The translations under genes and the position numbers were made by a program. Below, piece by piece: positions 1-6,509 of a stretch of DNA of 6,694 nt. Each line of letters starts with the position of its first letter. The stretch's first letter is position 1. The notes under the pieces are model-generated. The model saw only the letters and a program-made list of their open reading frames with translations. It searched no databases and was not told the origin of the DNA. This stretch comes from UBA2108 sp002713215. Lineage in GTDB: Bacteria; Bacteroidota; Bacteroidia; Flavobacteriales_G; Salibacteraceae. The stretch lies in assembly GCA_937891015.1 (NCBI GenBank), contig CALAPY010000009.1, positions 1-6,694 of the forward strand, in the 5' to 3' direction.

Positions 1-1697
1 ACGGTGCCACCGTTTTTAACCAGGGAGTTGTTAATGGTGATGGATTTGACGCTGTGGTTAGTCAAATCGTTGATTTAAAATATGTCTCCGCTCAAATGGG
101 TAACATGGGCCGTGGTAAAATTACCAGCCAGCAAGGTAGTGGTGCATGTGCTCCCTATTGTGGAATGAGCTCTTTTTATACCAATATGAAATTGTGGGAA
201 AATGCCAACGATCTTACCAGTAAAGACTCTGTTGTATTTAAAGTGGATACTGTTGAGAATAACATTGGATTGGGTTCAGGAAGTAGAACCACCTTTGAAG
301 GGCAAATCATTCCTTTTCAGAAATCGGCTGAGGTGATAACCGGTTCCATTAAGATTGGTACCAATTTGGATAAACTCGTTTATGATGGTAACGGTGGGTT
401 CACTGGTAACGGAAAAGGTACCTTGGATGAAAAGACACTGAAATTTAGTGTGACATTTGACAACGCACCTCCATTAAATGCGAGAGTTAATGCTTATTAT
501 ACATCTAATTTTGATGCAGGTTCTGTAATTATTGTTCCAAGTGCAACTGAAAACCTTCCGATTCGACACGTGATAAATATAAACCTTCGTCCGGGGGATA
601 TACTTAAGGTACAAGATCCGGTACAGTCTCTTATTGCTATTCAGGTAAACCAAAAATGTTCTTTGAACAGTGATGGAACGGCATACGAATGTGATGATCC
701 AAATTATCGAATAAACGATCAAACCATGCAATTGAACAACTTGCATAAACGTGGAATTGCAATCGCAAGAAAGGGAATTGCACTAGGAGAAAATCCAAAA
801 TGGATGCACATTGAATTAGGAGCTATTCAAGAGTTCGAATTTTCCCCTGACGGAAATGAGCTATTTTATAACCCGGGTACAAATGGTGCATGGATTGGAA
901 GCAATGGCACCCCAGCTGTTCGAATGATTGAGGGGATCAATAACATGTACACACAGGCAGATGCTGACAAATTAGCTTCAAAACAAATTTTCAGTGGTAG
1001 CGGAAATGTTACCAGCATCAACTTCAACCCTAAAAACCCGAATCAAATGTTGATTACTTCAGGTAATTATGGGGCCGTTAACCATGTTTTCCTTTTAACC
1101 AGGGTTCCTAACACAAGTAACTTTACAAGCAAAATTGTACAGGGTGACCTACCCGATATGCCCGTGTATGATGCAATTTTCGATCAAAACAATCCTGACA
1201 GGGTAATTATTGGAACCGATCAGGGAGTCTATTCTACTAGTGATATAAATGCTGCTTCTGTAGAGTGGACTGCTGAAGAGTTTGCTCAGGTTCCTGTATT
1301 TGATATCGATCAGCAGACTTTAAGCTATAAAGAGGCTACCAACCACGGTACGGTTTACTTAGGAACTCATGGTGCCGGTATTTGGAAATCCGGAACAATT
1401 GTGGGAATTGATGAAATTGCGCATAAAGACTTTAATAACAGTTGGGAGTCAAACATTACTATATACCCAAATCCTATTCATAGCAATGGACAATTGGAGG
1501 TAACCGTTTCTAATCCTGAAGAAGCCATAATAAGTATTTACTCAATTAACGGACAGCTACAAAAAAGCATTAAACCAAATCTGCAGGCTGGAGAAAACAA
1601 TGTTTCTTTTGATGCTTCTGATCTATCTTCAGGAACCTACTTTGTTACTCTAATTGATGGAAATGCTAAAAAGGTTTCAAAGTTTGTTAAGATGTAA
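1..1697 (+). CDS. Secreted beta-propeller-like protein with T9SS type A sorting domain (5' partial)
   Basis: The reading frame is open from the left edge (first full codon at position 3) to the TAA at 1695-1697, giving 564 visible residues. The GTG at 54 is an internal Val codon and not a credible start, so the true start lies outside the window. Numbering from that Val: a Trp/Asp-rich blade-like segment (KLWENAND, about 46-53), a Gly-rich beta domain (about 80-160), a segment with LRPGD and VQDPVQSL (about 178-193), then propeller-like repeats (FEFSPDGNELFY at 261-272, FNPKNPNQMLITSG at 324-337, FDQNNPDRVIIGTDQGVYS at 376-394, YLGTHGAGIWKS at 435-446). Two Cys pairs (C32/C36 and C202/C213) could form disulfides. 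After a linker, residues about 467-547 form a typical T9SS type A sorting domain (ITIYPNP, SIYSINGQ, SSGTYFVTL, KFVKM end). By family knowledge this tail sends the protein through T9SS to the cell surface or medium and is removed. No enzymatic motif is recognised, so substrate and role are unknown. A terminator follows directly. Confidence 0.9.
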   Translation, partial: GATVFNQGVVNGDGFDAVVSQIVDLKYVSAQMGNMGRGKITSQQGSGACAPYCGMSSFYTNMKLWENANDLTSKDSVVFKVDTVENNIGLGSGSRTTFEGQIIPFQKSAEVITGSIKIGTNLDKLVYDGNGGFTGNGKGTLDEKTLKFSVTFDNAPPLNARVNAYYTSNFDAGSVIIVPSATENLPIRHVININLRPGDILKVQDPVQSLIAIQVNQKCSLNSDGTAYECDDPNYRINDQTMQLNNLHKRGIAIARKGIALGENPKWMHIELGAIQEFEFSPDGNELFYNPGTNGAWIGSNGTPAVRMIEGINNMYTQADADKLASKQIFSGSGNVTSINFNPKNPNQMLITSGNYGAVNHVFLLTRVPNTSNFTSKIVQGDLPDMPVYDAIFDQNNPDRVIIGTDQGVYSTSDINAASVEWTAEEFAQVPVFDIDQQTLSYKEATNHGTVYLGTHGAGIWKSGTIVGIDEIAHKDFNNSWESNITIYPNPIHSNGQLEVTVSNPEEAIISIYSINGQLQKSIKPNLQAGENNVSFDASDLSSGTYFVTLIDGNAKKVSKFVKM

Positions 1698-1722
1698 TCC
1701 TTTGTAAAAAACTAATTTTAAG

Positions 1723-1754
1723 AAGCCTTCCTAATCACTTAGGAGGGCTTTTTT
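1723..1754 (+). terminator. Rho-independent terminator after the T9SS-cargo gene
   Basis: A 12-bp stem (1723-1734 pairing with 1739-1750, one G-U pair) encloses a TCAC tetraloop and runs into six T residues (1749-1754). It lies 26 nt after the TAA of the upstream gene. On the opposite strand there is no comparable T run after the hairpin, so it should act mainly in the plus direction. It separates transcription of the secreted-protein gene from gap. Confidence 0.9.
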
Positions 1755-1760
1755 ATTGGC

Positions 1761-1768
1761 TAATTTTG
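1761..1768 (+). promoter_or_regulatory. Possible Bacteroidota -7 promoter element (TAATTTTG) for gap
   Basis: TAATTTTG matches the Bacteroidota primary sigma factor -7 consensus TAnnTTTG exactly. It lies between the upstream terminator and the gap ATG at 1788, where a promoter is needed. A transcript starting about 7 nt downstream would have a leader of roughly a dozen bases. No clear TTG or TTTG -33 element is seen at the usual 17-23 nt spacing; that position falls in the terminator stem (CTTAGG). The match could therefore be chance in AT-rich DNA. Confidence 0.35.
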
Positions 1769-1787
1769 GCTTCTAAACTATATCAAT

Positions 1788-2792
1788 ATGAGAATCGCTA
1801 TTAACGGTTTTGGTCGAATTGGACGGAACGTTACCAGAGAATTATACAAAAGGCAAGGGAACCTAAAATCTCCGATAGAACTAGTTGCTATTAACGACTT
1901 AGGAGAACTGAACACCCTCACCCATCTTTTAAAGTACGATTCTGTTCATGGGAGGTTTCCAACAGGAGTTAAAACAGCAAATGAATCAATAATTATTGAT
2001 GAGCATGCTATTGCTGTTTCCCATGAGTCTGCTCCCAATAAGCTCAATTGGAAAGAACTTAATATCGATGTAGTACTTGAGGCTACAGGATTCTTTCGAA
2101 CCAAAGAACTGGCAAATGGACATATGACTGCCGGAGCTAAACAAGTTATTATAAGTGCCCCTGCTATCGATTCGGGTATCCCTACGGTGGTTCTTGGAGT
2201 AAACGAAACCGATATGGATTTTGGAGCAGAAGTAATTTCTAATGCCAGCTGCACCACCAATAACGTTGGCCCTATGTTCAAAGTACTTCAGGACAATTGG
2301 GGAATTGAATCCGCATATATAACCACCGTGCATTCCTATACCAGCGATCAAAGACTTCATGACGCTCCGCACAAAGATTTAAGAAGGGCTCGATCTGCCC
2401 CGAATTCTATTGTTCCTACAACCACTGGAGCGGCTAAAGCCATTACCCGTATTTTTCCTGAACTTGAAGGAAACGTTGGAGGCTGTGGAATCCGTGTTCC
2501 TGTTCCCAATGGGTCAATGACTGATGTAAACTGTGTACTAAAACATACTCCTACGGTTGAAGAAATAAATCAGGCTTTCTATGAGGCTTCAAAAACAGAA
2601 TTGGGTAGGGTTTTGTATTATGAAACAGATCCTTTGGTAAGCATTGACATTGTTGGCAACCCCTATTCCTGTGTATTTGATTCGCAACTTACTTCTGTGG
2701 TAGGCAATATGGTAAAAGTTGTAGGGTGGTATGACAACGAAATTGGATACTCAAACCGGCTAATCGATTTGATGGCAAAACTGAAGAGTTAG
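1788..2792 (+). CDS. gap: Type I glyceraldehyde-3-phosphate dehydrogenase
   Basis: Converts glyceraldehyde-3-phosphate, phosphate and NAD(P)+ to 1,3-bisphosphoglycerate in the cytosol, or the reverse in gluconeogenesis. The 334-residue length is normal for the family. Residues 2-13 carry the Rossmann signature (INGFGRIGR). D37 in VAIND is the residue that usually favours NAD over NADP. The catalytic Cys is C155 in SNASCTTNN and the partner His is H182 in TTVHSYTSDQ. Phosphate-binding segments TTTGAAKA (211-218) and RVPVPNGS (236-243) and the C-terminal WYDNEIGYSNR (314-324) are all present. The segment after the active site reads NNVGP where common housekeeping enzymes have NCLAP, and GGCGIRVPVPNGSMTD also differs from the usual RVPTPNVSVVD, so this belongs to a divergent subgroup. 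The ATG at 1788 begins directly at the conserved N-terminus. The gene stands alone between a terminator and a convergent gene, whose stop it overlaps by 4 nt. Direction of flux in vivo cannot be read from the sequence. Confidence 0.95.
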   Translation: MRIAINGFGRIGRNVTRELYKRQGNLKSPIELVAINDLGELNTLTHLLKYDSVHGRFPTGVKTANESIIIDEHAIAVSHESAPNKLNWKELNIDVVLEATGFFRTKELANGHMTAGAKQVIISAPAIDSGIPTVVLGVNETDMDFGAEVISNASCTTNNVGPMFKVLQDNWGIESAYITTVHSYTSDQRLHDAPHKDLRRARSAPNSIVPTTTGAAKAITRIFPELEGNVGGCGIRVPVPNGSMTDVNCVLKHTPTVEEINQAFYEASKTELGRVLYYETDPLVSIDIVGNPYSCVFDSQLTSVVGNMVKVVGWYDNEIGYSNRLIDLMAKLKS

Positions 2793-3535
2793 TATTCTTT
2801 CAATTCCAATTTCTTACCATCAAACACGGCATAGGAGGTATAGTTAACCCACTCTCCTAAATTGATATACCTGGAAGTTTCGCCTACCTTCAAATCCAAC
2901 GGCAAATGCCTATGGCCAAAAATGAAATAATCGTAGTACTTAGACTTAAGCATATCCCGGCAATACGTAGCTAACCATTCGTTCTCTTCTCCTAAGAACT
3001 TTTGATCCTCTCCCATGTTAGACATACGGCTTCTACCGCTCCAGAAATTTGCAATTCCAATTCCAATATTGGGATGAATCCAGCCAAAAAGCCATTGCAG
3101 AACTGGATTGGCAAATACCTTTTTTATGAATTTATACCCATGATCACCAGGCCCTAATCCATCACCATGACCAACTAAGAACTTTTTACCATTGAATTCA
3201 AATTCGGCATTATCTCTATACATGATAACGCCAAGCTCTTCCGTGAAGTAATTAAAAGCCCACATGTCGTGGTTACCGGTAAAATAATGAACCTTAATTC
3301 CTTGGTCACACAGTTCTGCAATTTTCCCCTGAATTCTTACAAACCCCTTCGGGATAGCATTCTTATACTCATACCAGAAATCAAATACATCGCCTACAAG
3401 AAAAATTTCAGCAGCATCTTTTGAAATATCATCAAGCCATTGAACAATTTTCTTTTCGCGAATCAAACTGGATTCCCTATCTGGCACACCTAAATGGAAA
3501 TCTGATGCGAAGTATATTTTTTTGTCTAAACCCAA
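2789..3535 (-). CDS. lpxH: LpxH-type UDP-2,3-diacylglucosamine diphosphatase (calcineurin-like phosphoesterase)
   Basis: A 248-residue metallophosphoesterase. LpxH family members cleave UDP-2,3-diacylglucosamine to lipid X and UMP in lipid A synthesis at the cytoplasmic face of the inner membrane. Metal ligands appear in order and with spacing close to E. coli LpxH: D12 and H14 (SDFHLG), D49 (GDVFDFW), N88 (GNHD), H123 (GHGD), H208 and H210 (GHRH). The stretch at about 131-170 (DHGYKFIKK to FWSGRSR), rich in aromatic residues, matches the position of the helical lipid-binding insertion of LpxH, favouring this over a generic phosphoesterase. GNHD differs from GNRD of E. coli LpxH. The start is TTG at 3535; no ATG occurs before M91 in this frame, and an in-frame stop lies 9 nt upstream of the TTG, so TTG is the only plausible start that keeps the N-terminal motif. 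One nucleotide separates it from the stop of the preceding peptidase gene, indicating translational coupling and co-transcription. Exact substrate is inferred from family. Confidence 0.82.
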   Translation of the reverse strand: MGLDKKIYFASDFHLGVPDRESSLIREKKIVQWLDDISKDAAEIFLVGDVFDFWYEYKNAIPKGFVRIQGKIAELCDQGIKVHYFTGNHDMWAFNYFTEELGVIMYRDNAEFEFNGKKFLVGHGDGLGPGDHGYKFIKKVFANPVLQWLFGWIHPNIGIGIANFWSGRSRMSNMGEDQKFLGEENEWLATYCRDMLKSKYYDYFIFGHRHLPLDLKVGETSRYINLGEWVNYTSYAVFDGKKLELKEY

Positions 3536-3536
3536 C

Positions 3537-6506
3537 TTAGAAAGTTAACCTGCTAATATTTTTATATGGATCAACGGCGGGCAAATTTAGTGTAAACCGA
3601 ATACGCTCTCCATACTCAGTTGCATTTGCATCATACGACTTTTTAATATTATCGGACCATAAAACCGGAAAATAAATCTCGCAGATATCCCTTAAGACTC
3701 TGAACGAGAACCCCGCGTTATACATAAAGTCAGTTTTGTCTGCCACCCCTAAATCGGCATAAATACCAATGGGGATAACCAAAGGCGCTTCAAACTTAAG
3801 GTTCAAAGCAGCAATCCAGTTTGAAGATTGGCCAACTGATGTAGGGCTTTTAAATGCTCCGTGATTTTCATTCATTTGATTTTTCCATACATCATGGGTT
3901 CCGGCTCTGTCAAGAAAAACCTGATTCTTTTTATAATCCAGATAACCTGTCTGCCCATCCATTCTAAAGTTAAATATGGGGCTGTTGGTTTCATTGTATA
4001 GGAACGACCCAACGAATACGCGGGCCGTAAACGCGTTGCCTCTTTCATTATAGAACAATCGGTAACGGGAAGTAAACTCGGCCAGGTCGAAGTCTTCGTG
4101 CAGTGTAAATTTGACCTTGGTCCTTAACTCTTGTCTATACCCGGTAACTGTAAAATTATATCCCAACTCACCGTAAGTATTGTAAGCGCTAATAAACGGA
4201 GTTCCGCTTCCCTTGTACAGCTCCTCAATGTATAATGCTCCAACATTAACTCCATGCCTCCATTTACTTCGTTCATGAGAAGGTTTAAACTCAAAGATGA
4301 CTTTGGGATACAAACGGTTATAAGTCATTATTCCATTAATTGGAATGTTGTAAGAAAATCGCATGGCGTTTACATTGAATGTGATGCGCCTGAAATGGTT
4401 AGGATAAACGTGGTAGCTTAAATCAGTAATTCCAGTGAAATCCTCTCTATGAAATGAATACATCGGACCCACGAACCACTCAAAAGGTTTTTCTATGAAG
4501 CTCTTGTTATGTAAACCAATGCCCAACATAAACTCATCGGCGGTATTCCAACCAATCAAAGGTGTTAGATACAATTGAGTTTTCTGCGGGTTTTCGTTAC
4601 TTGTAAATAACCTTACCTGAAGTGGTTCCATCTTTTTCAAAATACCATGTGTACGAATGGTGTTGTTCTTTCTATTGTGCTCAACTAAATTCTTTTCACC
4701 ATCAAGAACAACCCTCTTTGCATTTTCATTTTTAATGCTTATTACTTCTTTATCTAATGGTAGAAACTCATAGTTATAAGTCTTTAGTTTTTCCTTTTTT
4801 GAATAAGTTGTTACACTAAACGGGACACTAACATCACCTTTGTTTTTGACTGTGAGTTCCAGCTGACCGTTCTTCTTTTTTACCTTCTTAATTTTTAAGT
4901 CAATTCTATCTGTGGTTTTGTAATACCCGCCAAAAAACCAATCCAGGTTTTTCTCGGTTTCTTCTTGCATGATCTGCTGCCAGTCCGTAATTGAAGGATG
5001 CTTAAATTTCCACTTTTCATAGAATTTTTGCATCCCCTTATCAAATAACGAATCACCCAAATAAGCCCTAAGCATTTGAACACTTATTGCCTTTTTTGCA
5101 TAAACAATCCCTCCATAATTTGTGGAAGTATATTCATCTGATTTTAAGTTTAATGGCTGATCTCTGTTTTTCCGGGCTGAATATAAATTGAACAAGTAGT
5201 TTTCATCCTTATGAGTATACCCTTCCAAATTCATCCACCTTGAAATCAATGGAGAAAGATAACTGGATACAATGCTGTAATCCTTCATATAGGTTTCAAC
5301 ATACCTTAATTCATTAAACGAATTTATTCCCTCATCCATAGCCGGATGATCCCTTTCATTAAAACCCAATATCCCCTGAAACCAATTGTGTCCGACTTCA
5401 TGTACAATCACAAGCTCCAAGGCTTCCGGTGAACCGGATTGTCCTATTACAGTTACATTTGGATACTCCATACCACCACCGGCACTCAATGCTCCATATA
5501 CTGCAGTGGCCTGTTTATACGGATAGTTTCCATTCCAAAGCGAATACGAGTAAATCGCCCGATTCATATATGGAATTGCATCTTTCCAATATTCTGCTTC
5601 TGTATTGGTAAACATTACCCAGGTGTCTACCGAATCTTTTGAATCGGGTAATTCAACCCGTCCTTTTAATACGTGATATCGCTTATCAGCAAACCAGGCA
5701 AAATCGTGAACACGACTTTGGATATAGGTAAGAGACTTAAATTCCGAAGAACTTTCCGGAAACGAATCTCTCTCAGGGAAAACGGATATTCTTTCGGTAT
5801 CCTTCACCTTTTGGTTCAGCCAATTGATTTCTTCCTGATTTTGAAGATCACCGGTAGCACCTACAACATAGTTCTTAGGCAAATTAATAGTTACTTGAAA
5901 AGAACCATATTCCGAATAAAACTCTCCCTGATCCAAATAAGGCATAGGGTGCCAGCCATCCTTATCAAAAACAGCAGGTTTTGGATACCATTGTGTTACC
6001 TGGTACGACTCACCGTCATGACCCATTCTACTAAAATCTCCAGGTAATTTTACATGAAACGGGGTAGTAATTTTTATACTGTTACCGGGTGGTAATGGCT
6101 CATTAAGTTTAACAATACAGATGTCAATATGATTTGGGTCGAAATGCCAGTTTACCTTCTTTTTATTGACTCTAAAATCCAGACTATCGATATATCCTTT
6201 TTCCTCTTCTAATGAATAATAAAAAGATGTGTTCCCATTTTCCAACAATTGCCTGGCAAAATCAGTTTCATTGTTTTTGTAAGCATTTGGCCATAAATGA
6301 AAATAGATAGAATCCAGTGGTACACGAGAATTGTTGGTATAGGTAATTTCCTCGTAAGCGCTTAATTCATGATTTTTATCGTCTAGCGTAACTTCAATTA
6401 TATAATCCGTCCTCTGTTGAAAATAGGGTTTACCTATTTGAGCTGAGACAATCTGGCTTGTAAAAAAAAAGACTGCAAGCAGTCTTAAGCATAAATAAGA
6501 TGGCAT
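3537..6506 (-). CDS. M1 family aminopeptidase fused to a C-terminal outer-membrane beta-barrel
   Basis: A 989-residue envelope zinc peptidase. Residues 1-22 are a Sec signal peptide (hydrophobic LLAVFFF core, likely cleavage VSA|Q after A22). Residues about 30-220 resemble the M1 N-terminal beta domain (IYFHLWPNAYKNN at 67-79). The gluzincin core is complete: GGGMEYPN (343-350, the GAMEN equivalent), HEVGH with H369, E370 and H373, third zinc ligand E392 exactly 18 residues after H373, and likely catalytic Y469 in VYAKKA. A beta-sandwich-like domain follows (about 535-612). From about 645 to the end the sequence alternates short aromatic-rich strands and polar turns, like bacterial surface-antigen barrels, and ends in Phe (RLTF), as outer-membrane proteins inserted by BAM do. 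No T9SS tail is present. The protein therefore probably carries an aminopeptidase tethered to the outer membrane; which side the enzyme faces is not decidable here. The ATG at 6506 lies 3 nt after the upstream stop. A hairpin and T9 run fall in codons 7-15. Peptide specificity is unknown. Confidence 0.9.
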   Translation of the reverse strand: MPSYLCLRLLAVFFFTSQIVSAQIGKPYFQQRTDYIIEVTLDDKNHELSAYEEITYTNNSRVPLDSIYFHLWPNAYKNNETDFARQLLENGNTSFYYSLEEEKGYIDSLDFRVNKKKVNWHFDPNHIDICIVKLNEPLPPGNSIKITTPFHVKLPGDFSRMGHDGESYQVTQWYPKPAVFDKDGWHPMPYLDQGEFYSEYGSFQVTINLPKNYVVGATGDLQNQEEINWLNQKVKDTERISVFPERDSFPESSSEFKSLTYIQSRVHDFAWFADKRYHVLKGRVELPDSKDSVDTWVMFTNTEAEYWKDAIPYMNRAIYSYSLWNGNYPYKQATAVYGALSAGGGMEYPNVTVIGQSGSPEALELVIVHEVGHNWFQGILGFNERDHPAMDEGINSFNELRYVETYMKDYSIVSSYLSPLISRWMNLEGYTHKDENYLFNLYSARKNRDQPLNLKSDEYTSTNYGGIVYAKKAISVQMLRAYLGDSLFDKGMQKFYEKWKFKHPSITDWQQIMQEETEKNLDWFFGGYYKTTDRIDLKIKKVKKKNGQLELTVKNKGDVSVPFSVTTYSKKEKLKTYNYEFLPLDKEVISIKNENAKRVVLDGEKNLVEHNRKNNTIRTHGILKKMEPLQVRLFTSNENPQKTQLYLTPLIGWNTADEFMLGIGLHNKSFIEKPFEWFVGPMYSFHREDFTGITDLSYHVYPNHFRRITFNVNAMRFSYNIPINGIMTYNRLYPKVIFEFKPSHERSKWRHGVNVGALYIEELYKGSGTPFISAYNTYGELGYNFTVTGYRQELRTKVKFTLHEDFDLAEFTSRYRLFYNERGNAFTARVFVGSFLYNETNSPIFNFRMDGQTGYLDYKKNQVFLDRAGTHDVWKNQMNENHGAFKSPTSVGQSSNWIAALNLKFEAPLVIPIGIYADLGVADKTDFMYNAGFSFRVLRDICEIYFPVLWSDNIKKSYDANATEYGERIRFTLNLPAVDPYKNISRLTF
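6462..6486 (-). terminator. Hairpin plus T9 tract inside the signal-peptide codons (candidate intragenic terminator/attenuator)
   Basis: On the minus strand, AAGACTGC (6486-6479) is followed by TT and then its perfect complement GCAGTCTT (6476-6469), running into nine consecutive T residues (6470-6462). This is the form of an intrinsic terminator, placed about 20 nt after the ATG of the M1 peptidase gene on its coding strand. The T run also encodes FFF of the signal peptide, so it may be partly or wholly due to coding needs. Whether it terminates transcription is unproven; the 8-bp stem with a tiny loop is moderately stable. Confidence 0.35.
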
Positions 6507-6509
6507 GGT

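Noticed and set aside
54..56. GTG as the start of the T9SS-cargo gene
   Set aside because: The same frame stays open to the window edge with compatible protein sequence (GVVNGDGFDA), and no signal peptide follows the GTG. It is an internal Val codon.
387..420. Short direct repeat of GGTAACGG
   Set aside because: It encodes part of the Gly/Asn-rich turn region of the protein; two copies of 8 nt are expected from codon choice and do not form an array.
474..746. Minus-strand 90-codon open frame within the T9SS-cargo gene
   Set aside because: It is antisense to a convincing coding region and its translation has no domain or signal-like pattern.
1946..2372. Two minus-strand open frames across gap
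   Set aside because: They lie wholly inside a well-conserved gap gene, have no recognisable domain and look like shadow frames.
4895..5083. Minus-strand 62-codon open frame inside the M1 gene
   Set aside because: It is a frame-shifted reading of the peptidase with no supporting features.
5429..6047. Several plus-strand open frames opposite the M1 peptidase
   Set aside because: They lie antisense to the conserved catalytic region of the peptidase and show low-complexity translations without domain features.
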